Source of the DNA: a bacterium
GTDB taxonomy: Bacteria; Vulcanimicrobiota; Xenobia; RGZZ01
Direction: 5' to 3'
DNA: 13,633 nucleotides
NCBI GenBank assembly: GCA_021782195.1
Contig: JAJXVI010000011.1
Coordinates: forward strand, 1-13,633
How positions within the stretch are numbered: the stretch's first letter is position 1; each line of letters starts with the position of its first letter. The translations under genes were made by a program, and so were the position numbers. Positions 5,433 through 11,466 of this stretch are shown here, piece by piece. The notes beneath the pieces were generated by a model that searched no databases, had not been told where the DNA came from, and saw nothing but the letters and a program-made list of their open reading frames with translations.

Positions 5433-7133
5433 TCAGAGCGGCGCAGTCCCTCCTCCAACCGCGATTCGCAGGTTGAGCAGGAAATCGGCAGGGTCGTTCG
5501 TGTTGAAGCATCGGCGCGGGACGTGTGCGTCCACCGCGCGCCCGCGCCAGAGGTCCACAGGCAGGAGGATGATGGCGCGCAGCCCGGCGGAAGGATTGCT
5601 CGACTCACGGGCCGCGGCGGCCACGGCTTCCACGTTCCGCACGGTGTCACCGCCAATCACGAAGAACATCACCTGTGGCAGCAGGCTCTTGCGACGCAAG
5701 GCGGCCTGCCGCGCCAGCACCCCCGCGCGGTGGACGGCGTCCTCGTCCAGGCACGACTCGTGCCAGCAATACCCCCAGAAGAGGCGCAGATCGAGCCGCC
5801 TCCCGAAGACCAGCGCAAACGGCTCGGGGGGGTGCAACTCGATGACCCATCCGTGCTCTTCGAGACGCGCGCGCAAGGTCTCCAGCAGGCCGACCCAGTC
5901 GCGCCCCCCTTTGCCGTGCCCACTGGCGTGAAACAGGTTCCCGTCAGCACGGCGCACACCGGGCCCGCCGTCGCCGGGACCCAGGTTTCCCAGCGCCGCG
6001 TCGCAGTGCAACGAGGGAAGAGGGCGAAGCGGGGTGGTCTCGGCAGCGCGCCGCACAGGTTCGTCGCTCCCCCCCTCCGGCCCCACCGCGCCGGCGAGCG
6101 CACGCTCGTCCACTCCGAACGCCGCCCGCATGAGCGCCAGTCGCATCTCGGCCGCAGAAGCGAAGCGGGCCGCCGGGTCGAGATGGAGTCCTCGCATCAC
6201 CCACGCAGCCAGCGACGCGCGCACGCGACGACTCAAAAGCGCACGCATCGCTGCGTCATGAGGCTGCACGAAACGCGACACCGCTTCCGGCGGAGGCTCT
6301 CCTACAAACAACCAGTGTGCAATCGCCGCGACTCCGTACAGGTCGGACGCGGGTCCACTCCCGCCAGGGCTCGCCCCGGCGTCAGGCGACCGACCCGCAA
6401 AAGTGCCTGGCTCCCTCGGAGCGCCCTCCTCCACCCGACCACCCCCGTCGTCAGCCGGGGAGCGCAACACACCGACGTAGAGCTCCGGGGCGGCAAATCC
6501 GGGCGATCCCCAACCGCGCAACAGCGGACGCGTCCGTTCGTCCGCAACGAAGTGACGCGCGAGCCCGAAATCCACCAGATGCAGCGAACCCGCAGCGGGC
6601 CAGGATGTCGCGTCGCATGAGACGTCCGCGGAATCGGCGATCCCCGTCGGGGCATCCCCCCCCCGAAAGGACTCGCACCGGCCGCTGTCTTCCTCGGACA
6701 CCATCACGTTATCAGGAGAAACGTCACGAAACAGCACCGGCGGGTTCCGCGCGTGAAGATACTCCAGCACCTCGAGAATCCGCTCGAGCCAGTGAATTGC
6801 GAGCGACTGGCGCGGAAGTCCGCGCACTTCGACCCGTTCACGCAGCGAGAGCCCCGGCACGCGTTCCATCACGAGATAGAAAGCGCCTTCTTCCTCGAAC
6901 TCGTCGAACACCCGTGGCACGGCCGGGTGCGCAAGGCTCGCGAGGATTCGCGCCTCGTCGCGAAACTGCGCGACGTGCTCCTGGGCACCCCGCCCGCACG
7001 GAGGACGCATCTGCTTACACGCGCACTCCACGCCGCGCACGCAGTCAAACGCGTGAAAGACCGTGCCCATGCCGCCGTGCCCGAGCACACCCAGCACCTG
7101 GTAGCGTCCGCCACAGAGCGTTGCAGGTTGCAT
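5433..7133 (-). CDS. Eukaryotic-type Ser/Thr protein kinase with unknown C-terminal region
   Basis: This 566-residue soluble kinase, with no membrane segment, probably phosphorylates Ser/Thr in a signalling role. The kinase domain covers about 10-335: glycine loop GHGGMG at 18-23, ATP-anchoring Lys40 (CACKQM), helix-C Glu60, catalytic loop FRDVSPDN at 135-142, DFG at 188-190, APE at 215-217, and DLYG at 264-267. The usual HRDxKPxN Lys is Ser139; bacterial kinases with RDxSPDN are known, so activity is plausible. There are two insertions: an acidic Ser-rich stretch of about 30 residues between the catalytic loop and DFG (about 146-182), containing a G9 tract, and a Gly/Pro-rich one after APE (about 224-262). 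Residues 350-566 match nothing I recognise and include FALVFGRRLDLRLFWGYCWH and LRAIILLPVDLWRG. The ATG at 7133 has a GGAGCGGAAG stretch about 10 bases upstream. It lies 108 bases downstream of the NlpC-like gene. Confidence 0.88.
   Translation of the reverse strand: MQPATLCGGRYQVLGVLGHGGMGTVFHAFDCVRGVECACKQMRPPCGRGAQEHVAQFRDEARILASLAHPAVPRVFDEFEEEGAFYLVMERVPGLSLRERVEVRGLPRQSLAIHWLERILEVLEYLHARNPPVLFRDVSPDNVMVSEEDSGRCESFRGGDAPTGIADSADVSCDATSWPAAGSLHLVDFGLARHFVADERTRPLLRGWGSPGFAAPELYVGVLRSPADDGGGRVEEGAPREPGTFAGRSPDAGASPGGSGPASDLYGVAAIAHWLFVGEPPPEAVSRFVQPHDAAMRALLSRRVRASLAAWVMRGLHLDPAARFASAAEMRLALMRAAFGVDERALAGAVGPEGGSDEPVRRAAETTPLRPLPSLHCDAALGNLGPGDGGPGVRRADGNLFHASGHGKGGRDWVGLLETLRARLEEHGWVIELHPPEPFALVFGRRLDLRLFWGYCWHESCLDEDAVHRAGVLARQAALRRKSLLPQVMFFVIGGDTVRNVEAVAAAARESSNPSAGLRAIILLPVDLWRGRAVDAHVPRRCFNTNDPADFLLNLRIAVGGGTAPL
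6656..6664 (-). repeat. C9/G9 homopolymer tract inside the kinase gene
   Basis: Nine C on the plus strand read as nine G in the kinase coding strand and encode part of Arg-Gly-Gly-Asp in the insertion between the catalytic loop and DFG. A slip here would cut the kinase off before DFG. Confidence 0.9.
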
Positions 7134-7198
7134 GGGACGGGTCTTCCGCTCCGCAACGCTGAACGCCTGCCTTCAGGACCGCGCCAGCGCCCCGCGCG

Positions 7199-7238
7199 CC
7201 GCACGCGTCCGCGCGCACCCGTCCCCCCGCACGCGTCC
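7199..7238. repeat. Direct repeat pair CCGCACGCGTCC
   Basis: Two exact copies of CCGCACGCGTCC, at 7199-7210 and 7227-7238, lie in the 108-base gap between the NlpC-like gene and the kinase start. A third exact copy is at 9236-9247. See the finding on GC-rich repeats. Confidence 0.8.
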
Positions 7239-7241
7239 CCG

Positions 7242-7904
7242 TCAGCGCAGCCGATACGCGCGCGCGAACGGCGAACACGGCCCGGGATCTGCCACGTTGC
7301 GCAGATGGCGCGGACCCTGGTCGTCAACCACCCATCCGCGACGCGCCTGATTCTGAGCCACGCGACCGACAAACACGTAGACGTGCGCCGGGGTCTCGGA
7401 TTCGCCCGGGCTGTCCTGAGAAAAACAGACATCGCCCGGCACGAGAAGCATCGGGTCTTCTACGCGTTCGAAGCCCTGCGACGCGAGGAACCCCTCGAGG
7501 GCGCGCGTTCCAGGCGACGCGTCCTCGGGTACCGAGACACCGACCTGGCGAAGCGCGTGTGTGACAAAGTCCACCGACGTGTCCTCCCGTGAGGCGGCCG
7601 CAGCGGTCGCAACAGCCTGCGCGTACCAGTCGCCCCGCAAAAGCAGGTGCACCAGACGCACCGAGGCCTCCGCTCCCAGTACGTCGGTGATGTGCACGTG
7701 CGGCGCGTAGAAGTAGCCTGCGGAACCGACAGTCCCGATCGACGCCTCGAGTCGCACGAAGTAGTCCTCGCCAACGGCGTGGCACTCCCGAAACGTATAG
7801 ACCGCAGGAGCGTCGACGGCGACGCGGTCTTGCTCCGCTAGCTGCGACGCCTGGCGGTTCTCTCGCTTGTACCAGCTGTTGTGGACGACGGTCAGGATGC
7901 CCAT
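7242..7904 (-). CDS. NlpC/P60-like protein with SH3-like N-terminal domain, catalytic cysteine not found
   Basis: This 220-residue protein has an N-terminal region (about 3-75) that resembles the SH3-like module of bacterial wall hydrolases, in which a His-Asn-Ser-Trp-type start (HNSWYKRENRQASQL at 8-22) leads to a YFYAPHVHITD end (64-74). Residues 92-220 look like an NlpC/P60 fold: GDWYAQAV at 91-98, VDFVTHALRQVGV at 111-123, GDVCFSQDS at 157-165, AHVYVFVG at 173-180, and WVVDDQGPRH at 191-200. The position that normally carries Asp-Cys-Ser reads Ser-Val-Asp-Phe-Val, so the cysteine nucleophile seems absent while His174 remains. I see no signal peptide. The ATG at 7904 is chosen because the SH3-like module starts right after it. 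Only a distant AAAGGAAC lies upstream, and a longer start near 7970 is possible. Assignment is by pattern only. Confidence 0.6.
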   Translation of the reverse strand: MGILTVVHNSWYKRENRQASQLAEQDRVAVDAPAVYTFRECHAVGEDYFVRLEASIGTVGSAGYFYAPHVHITDVLGAEASVRLVHLLLRGDWYAQAVATAAAASREDTSVDFVTHALRQVGVSVPEDASPGTRALEGFLASQGFERVEDPMLLVPGDVCFSQDSPGESETPAHVYVFVGRVAQNQARRGWVVDDQGPRHLRNVADPGPCSPFARAYRLR

Positions 7905-8081
7905 GGTCGGATTCGCGTGCGTTCCTTTCGAGCGTGTCGGAGAGCGAACGCCCCCGACGTCGCCGAGCATTTTGCCTGCAACAGCGCGTCCCCCTGCCAG
8001 AGCGGACTCCTCAAGCGAGTCAGGGGACGGCGCGGGCGCACCCGCGGGGACGTACCGTTCATCGCCGCGCCACCCCGCGAC

Positions 8082-8150
8082 GCACGCGTGGTGTGCGACG
8101 GGGGACGGCACGCGCGGGGCCGGGCAAGAGGACGGCACGCGTGGTGCGCG
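8082..8150. repeat. Two interleaved imperfect direct repeats
   Basis: GCACGCGTGGTGTGCG at 8082-8097 recurs as GCACGCGTGGTGCGCG at 8135-8150 with one mismatch. Between and overlapping them, GGACGGCACGCG occurs at 8104-8115 and 8131-8142. All share an ACGCG core with the repeats at 7199-7238, 9236-9247, 10176-10196 and 10236-10256. Confidence 0.75.
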
Positions 8151-8228
8151 CCCGCGCTGCAGAGGAGGACGGGCCGGTGGCGCGAAAGCTCAGTGCGCCG
8201 TCACGACGGCCCATCCGGGGGCAGCGCC

Positions 8229-8261
8229 CCTGGTGATATTCCCTGACCAGGAGGATACTCC
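8229..8261 (+). promoter_or_regulatory. Leader with ribosome-binding site inside small inverted repeats
   Basis: AGGAGG at 8249-8254 is a near-ideal ribosome-binding site, 8 bases before a CTG at 8263. CCTGGT at 8229-8234 pairs with ACCAGG at 8246-8251, and GGAG at 8250-8253 pairs with CTCC at 8258-8261 around a GATA loop. The two stems share bases and are mutually exclusive, and both cover the site. Control of translation is an inference. Confidence 0.45.
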
Positions 8262-8262
8262 C

Positions 8263-9099
8263 CTGAAAATCGGCCTTGCAATGTTTTCCACCCACTACGC
8301 GATCCGTCCGGACGAGCTTGCGCGCGAAGCCGAAAATCGCGGATTCGAGTCGCTCTGGCTACCAGAACACACCCACATTCCGGTCGACCGAAAAGGTCCG
8401 ACGGGCGATCCACTGCCCGAGGAGTACTGGAACACGTTCGACCCGTTCGTTGCGCTCACGGCCGCGGCCGGCGCGACGCGCAACCTGCGCCTGGGGACTG
8501 GCATCTGCCTGGTTGTCCAGCGCGACCCCATCACCACGGCCAAGGAAGTCGCGAGCCTCGACTTCCTGAGCGGTGGAAGGTTCGAGTTCGGCATCGGCGG
8601 CGGCTGGAACCGCGAAGAGATCGGCAACCACCGGAGCGACTTCAAGACGCGCTGGAGACGACTGCGTGAAAGCGTCGCGGTGATGAAAAAAATCTGGACC
8701 GAGGACGAGCCTTCCTTTGAGGGGGAGTTCTTCCGCTTCGGCCCCATGCTGGCGTATCCCAAGCCTGTGCAGAAGCCGCATCCCGCCATCCACCTGGGCG
8801 GGCATGGATCCGTTGCCCTCGACCGCGTCGTCGACTACTGCGACGGATGGCTCCCGATCCCCGTGCGCACGAAAGACCTCGTCGCAGACATCGCCGAACT
8901 GCGCCGGCGCGCCGAAGCGGCGGGGCGAGACCCCAAAAGCATCGCGATCTCGCTCTTCATGGCGCCGACGGATGAGAAGGCCCTGCACGAACTGCAGGCG
9001 CTCGGGGTCGATCGCGCAATCTTCCGCCTGCCATCGGAATCACGCGAGACGATACTCCCGCGCCTCGACGACTACGCAGAAGTGATGAAGGCGCTGTAG
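8263..9099 (+). CDS. LLM-class flavin/F420-dependent oxidoreductase
   Basis: This 278-residue protein is a luciferase-like TIM-barrel oxidoreductase that uses FMN or coenzyme F420; the substrate is unknown. It most resembles the Rv2161c-type group annotated as F420-dependent. Hallmarks are MKIGLAMFSTHYAIRPDELA at 1-20, SLWLPEHTHIP at 30-40, LRLGTGICLVVQRDPI at 75-90, AKEVASLDFLSGGRFEFGIG at 93-112, GGWNREEIGNH at 113-123, and PKPVQKPHPAIHLGG at 166-180. The start is probably CTG at 8263: it is 8 bases from AGGAGG and gives the expected family N-terminus. The next in-frame ATG (8281) would remove the first beta strand. Whether the host makes F420 cannot be judged here, since no cofactor-synthesis genes are present. 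The penicillin-binding-type gene begins 37 bases after the stop, so the two may share a transcript. Confidence 0.92.
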   Translation: MKIGLAMFSTHYAIRPDELAREAENRGFESLWLPEHTHIPVDRKGPTGDPLPEEYWNTFDPFVALTAAAGATRNLRLGTGICLVVQRDPITTAKEVASLDFLSGGRFEFGIGGGWNREEIGNHRSDFKTRWRRLRESVAVMKKIWTEDEPSFEGEFFRFGPMLAYPKPVQKPHPAIHLGGHGSVALDRVVDYCDGWLPIPVRTKDLVADIAELRRRAEAAGRDPKSIAISLFMAPTDEKALHELQALGVDRAIFRLPSESRETILPRLDDYAEVMKAL

Positions 9100-9106
9100 G
9101 GGAGGA

Positions 9107-9120
9107 CGGGACGCTTCCCG
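9107..9120 (+). other. Small hairpin between oxidoreductase and transpeptidase-like genes
   Basis: CGGGA at 9107-9111 pairs with TCCCG at 9116-9120 around a CGCT tetraloop. It directly abuts the GGGAGGAA ribosome-binding site of the next gene. There is no T-tract, so it is more likely a processing or translation element than a terminator. Confidence 0.35.
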
Positions 9121-9136
9121 GGAGGAACACTTTCTC

Positions 9137-10135
9137 GTGAACGCGTCTCCATCTTTCGACCGTTCCCCGCCCCTCCTGCTCCTGGTGTGCGCCCTCGCGC
9201 TGGCCACCGCGCCCGCGGCCCGCGCCCGTCCGTCCCCGCACGCGTCCCCGGAACCCCGTCACGCCGTCCTCGGCGTGGACCCCCGCGAGAATGCGCGGGT
9301 TCACGCCATCTTCGGCGCGCGCGCGGGAGCGGCAATCGTCTACGACGTCGTGCGCGACCGCATCGTGTCGGTGGTGCACCCGCCGTTCGCCTTCTCCGTC
9401 GTCCACCCGCCTGGCTCGCTCATGAAGCTCGTGACCGCATTCGCCCTGCTCGAACACGGCCTGGTCTCCGACGCCGACGTGGTGGACTGCACCAACCACC
9501 TGACCATTCGGGGCAACAGCTACACCTGCGCCGTGAAGGGCGGACACGGCCGCGTCAACCTCCACGAAGCCATCGTGCGATCGTGCTGCAGCTTCTTCTA
9601 CACCATCGGACAGCGCCTGCCACCACGTCTGTGGCTCGCCGCCGCGCGCGAACTCGGACTCGGCGCGCCGAGCCCCTTCCCGGGCGGCGTTCGCGCCCAG
9701 GTGCACCTGCCCCGCTCCCCTCGTGACCGCACGCTCATGCTCGTGGGCGAAGGGCCGGCCGTGCGCATCACACCGTGGGACGCACTCCATCTGGTCGTCC
9801 GCTTGCGACGCCTCGCGCGGACGAACAGCGCCGCCGCCTTCGTCTACGCCGCAATGCGCGACGTCGTCGAGCGCGGCACGGGCCAGGCGGCCCGCATTCG
9901 CGGCGTGGACGTGCGCGGAAAAACCGGCACCTCCGCCTGGCTGCACTCCTCCGAACATCCCCACCCCACCCACGGCTGGTTCGCCGCCACCGCGCGCAAC
10001 CTCGCCGTGGTCGTCTACGTCGAACGTGGCACCGGAGACGACGCCGCCCTCCTCGCGGGGCGCATCCTGCGGGCGCTCCTGGATCCGCCACCGCCACACG
10101 CACCCAGGACACCCCATGGAGGTGAGAAAGATTGA
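9137..10135 (+). CDS. Exported penicillin-binding-protein-type transpeptidase domain protein
   Basis: This 332-residue exported protein carries only a penicillin-binding transpeptidase domain, with no glycosyltransferase or dimerisation domain. A signal sequence covers about 10-30 (PPLLLLVCALALATAPAARA). The acylation motif SLMK at 94-97 (Ser94 nucleophile, Lys97) and RGKTGTSAW at 261-268 (KTG 262-264) are intact. The second motif, normally Ser-x-Asn, reads Ser-Cys-Cys at 149-151 in EAIVRSCCSFFYTIG, where relatives have SCN. Cys118 and Cys131 bracket a short loop and could form a disulfide. The reaction would be peptidoglycan cross-linking or carboxypeptidation, if active. The GTG at 9137 has GGAGG 11 bases upstream. 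Its TGA overlaps the TTG start of the SpoIID-like gene, so the two are translationally coupled. A Pro-rich, Arg-rich tail ends the protein. Confidence 0.87.
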   Translation: MNASPSFDRSPPLLLLVCALALATAPAARARPSPHASPEPRHAVLGVDPRENARVHAIFGARAGAAIVYDVVRDRIVSVVHPPFAFSVVHPPGSLMKLVTAFALLEHGLVSDADVVDCTNHLTIRGNSYTCAVKGGHGRVNLHEAIVRSCCSFFYTIGQRLPPRLWLAAARELGLGAPSPFPGGVRAQVHLPRSPRDRTLMLVGEGPAVRITPWDALHLVVRLRRLARTNSAAAFVYAAMRDVVERGTGQAARIRGVDVRGKTGTSAWLHSSEHPHPTHGWFAATARNLAVVVYVERGTGDDAALLAGRILRALLDPPPPHAPRTPHGGEKD

Positions 10136-11466
10136 ACGCACCGCAGTCTCCACCGCCGTGCCCCACCCCCCGATGGGCCGTCCCACGCGCGCGGGCGAGC
10201 GCGGAAGCGGGGCCCCTGTGGAAGCTTGGGTGCGCGGCCGTCCCACGCGCGCGGGCCGGCGCCCACCGCATCGCGCTGCTCCTCGTCCTGCTCGCGTGGA
10301 GGGCCGCCGCTTCGCCTGCGTTCGCGCGAACCGTCACCGTCCACATCCTCGGCGCACGTCCGCCGCACGCGCTGGCGCTTTCAAGCGAGGCGGGGGGACG
10401 GGTGCGGGTTGGCATGCGCGTGGACGTGTGGCGTGCGGGCGTACCACTCCGTCTGTGCGCCTGCGCCCCCAGAAGCATCGTGGTGCGGTTCGGGGACGCC
10501 CCCCCCGAGCAAGCGACGGCCGTGACCGTGGTCGCGCCCGTCATGACGTGTGGCGGGCGTCGCTACACCGGCGCCATCACCGCGCGCTGTCCCGACGGCG
10601 CCACCCTGTTCCTCGTCAACCGCACCCCGCTCGAAGACTACGTCGGCGGCGTGGTGACCTCGGAGGCCCTGCCCGGCACCCCTTTGCAGGCCCTCCGCGC
10701 CCAGGCGGTGGCGGCGCGATCTTTTGCCGTGGCGAGCGCGCATCTGCTCACCGCACAGAGGGGACGTCCCCGCGGCCCCCACGCCGAAGAGGGGTTCGAC
10801 TTCTGCGACCTGACCCACTGCCAGTCTTTTCGCGGACTCGGCCGCGGCGCCGCGCTGCAGGCTGCGCGGGATACGCGCGGACTGGTGTTGTGGAGCGAAG
10901 GCAGGGTCGTCGCCGCGTGGTACCACAGCACCTGCGGGGGACGAACCGCCGCCCCTCGGGAAGCGGGCGCCGACCCGGCCCTGCGATCGGTTCCCGACGT
11001 GGCTCCGAGTGGACGGGCGTGGTGCGCGGATTCGCCGCACTTCCGCTGGCACGTCGACCTCGGTGTGGCGCGCGTGCGCGACGCCCTCAACCGCGACCCG
11101 TCCACGCGGGTTGGCCGGCATCTGCGGACCCTGCGCGTGACCCGACGCTATCCCGACGGGCGCGTGGCCCGTATCGAACTGCGGGGCAGCCGCGTCCGGC
11201 AGGTGTCGGGACAGGCGTTCTGGATGGTGCTTGGACGCGAGCTAGGATGGGGAAATGTAGAGAGTGCGTGGTTCTACGTGCATCGTTGCGGCCGAGTCTT
11301 CGAGTTCGACGGACGAGGACTCGGTCACGGATGCGGCATGTGCCAGTACGGCGCGGCCGCAATGGCCCGCGCGGGCTACCACTGGCGCGCCATCCTCGCG
11401 CACTACTACCCGGGCACGACCGTCCGCCCGCTCCCCCCTCCGTCGCCTGAAGGAGCCCGTACGTGA
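10132..11466 (+). CDS. spoIID: SpoIID/LytB-family lytic transglycosylase-like protein, exported
   Basis: This 444-residue protein belongs to the SpoIID family, whose members cleave glycan strands of peptidoglycan, preferring strands without stem peptides. The core is clear: TPLEDYVGGVVTSEALPG at 165-182 with the probable catalytic Glu178, then LRAQAVAARSFAVASAH at 188-204, FDFCDLTHCQSFRGL at 222-236, YHSTCGGRTAAP at 264-275, and the end motif GLGHGCGMCQYGAAAMARAG near 390. The start is TTG at 10132, overlapping the previous stop, with GGAGG 9 bases upstream. The hydrophobic signal segment begins only at about residue 46 (HRIALLLVLLAW), after an Arg/Pro-rich extension that contains a duplicated AVPRARA. 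No ATG or GTG in frame lies nearer. It is coupled to both neighbours. No other sporulation gene is present, so a role in the vegetative wall is likely. Confidence 0.92.
   Translation: MNAPQSPPPCPTPRWAVPRARASAEAGPLWKLGCAAVPRARAGAHRIALLLVLLAWRAAASPAFARTVTVHILGARPPHALALSSEAGGRVRVGMRVDVWRAGVPLRLCACAPRSIVVRFGDAPPEQATAVTVVAPVMTCGGRRYTGAITARCPDGATLFLVNRTPLEDYVGGVVTSEALPGTPLQALRAQAVAARSFAVASAHLLTAQRGRPRGPHAEEGFDFCDLTHCQSFRGLGRGAALQAARDTRGLVLWSEGRVVAAWYHSTCGGRTAAPREAGADPALRSVPDVAPSGRAWCADSPHFRWHVDLGVARVRDALNRDPSTRVGRHLRTLRVTRRYPDGRVARIELRGSRVRQVSGQAFWMVLGRELGWGNVESAWFYVHRCGRVFEFDGRGLGHGCGMCQYGAAAMARAGYHWRAILAHYYPGTTVRPLPPPSPEGART
10176..10256 (+). repeat. Exact 21-bp direct repeat, 60 bp apart, in the SpoIID N-terminal extension
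   Basis: The same 21 bases, beginning GGCCGTCCCACG, occur at 10176-10196 and 10236-10256. The copies are in the same reading frame (60 bases apart) and encode the peptide AVPRARA twice. They share the CCACGCGCG core with the other GC-rich repeats in the window. Confidence 0.85.

Larger units (their letters stand above)
7905..8262. other. Divergent intergenic region, repeat-rich
   Basis: These 358 bases separate the minus-strand NlpC-like gene from the plus-strand oxidoreductase. I see no convincing gene, although frames stay open on both strands because of the high GC. The right half carries short direct repeats (8082-8097 with 8135-8150, and 8104-8115 with 8131-8142) and ends in a ribosome-binding site flanked by small inverted repeats. 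Promoters for both genes must lie here, but I cannot place them with confidence. Confidence 0.6.

Noticed and set aside
5238..6620. Long plus-strand open frame opposite the kinase
   Set aside because: Arg/His-rich with no domain; the opposite strand carries all kinase motifs.
8082..8150. CRISPR-like array
   Set aside because: Repeats are too short, imperfect and irregularly spaced, with no cas genes nearby.
7867..8262. N-terminal extension of the oxidoreductase to an upstream start
   Set aside because: The added sequence is low-complexity and not family-like, whereas AGGAGG and the family N-terminus place the start at 8263.
9723..11450. 575-codon plus-strand open frame overlapping the transpeptidase and SpoIID genes
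   Set aside because: Arg/Pro/Ala-rich shadow of two genes with intact catalytic motifs in another frame.
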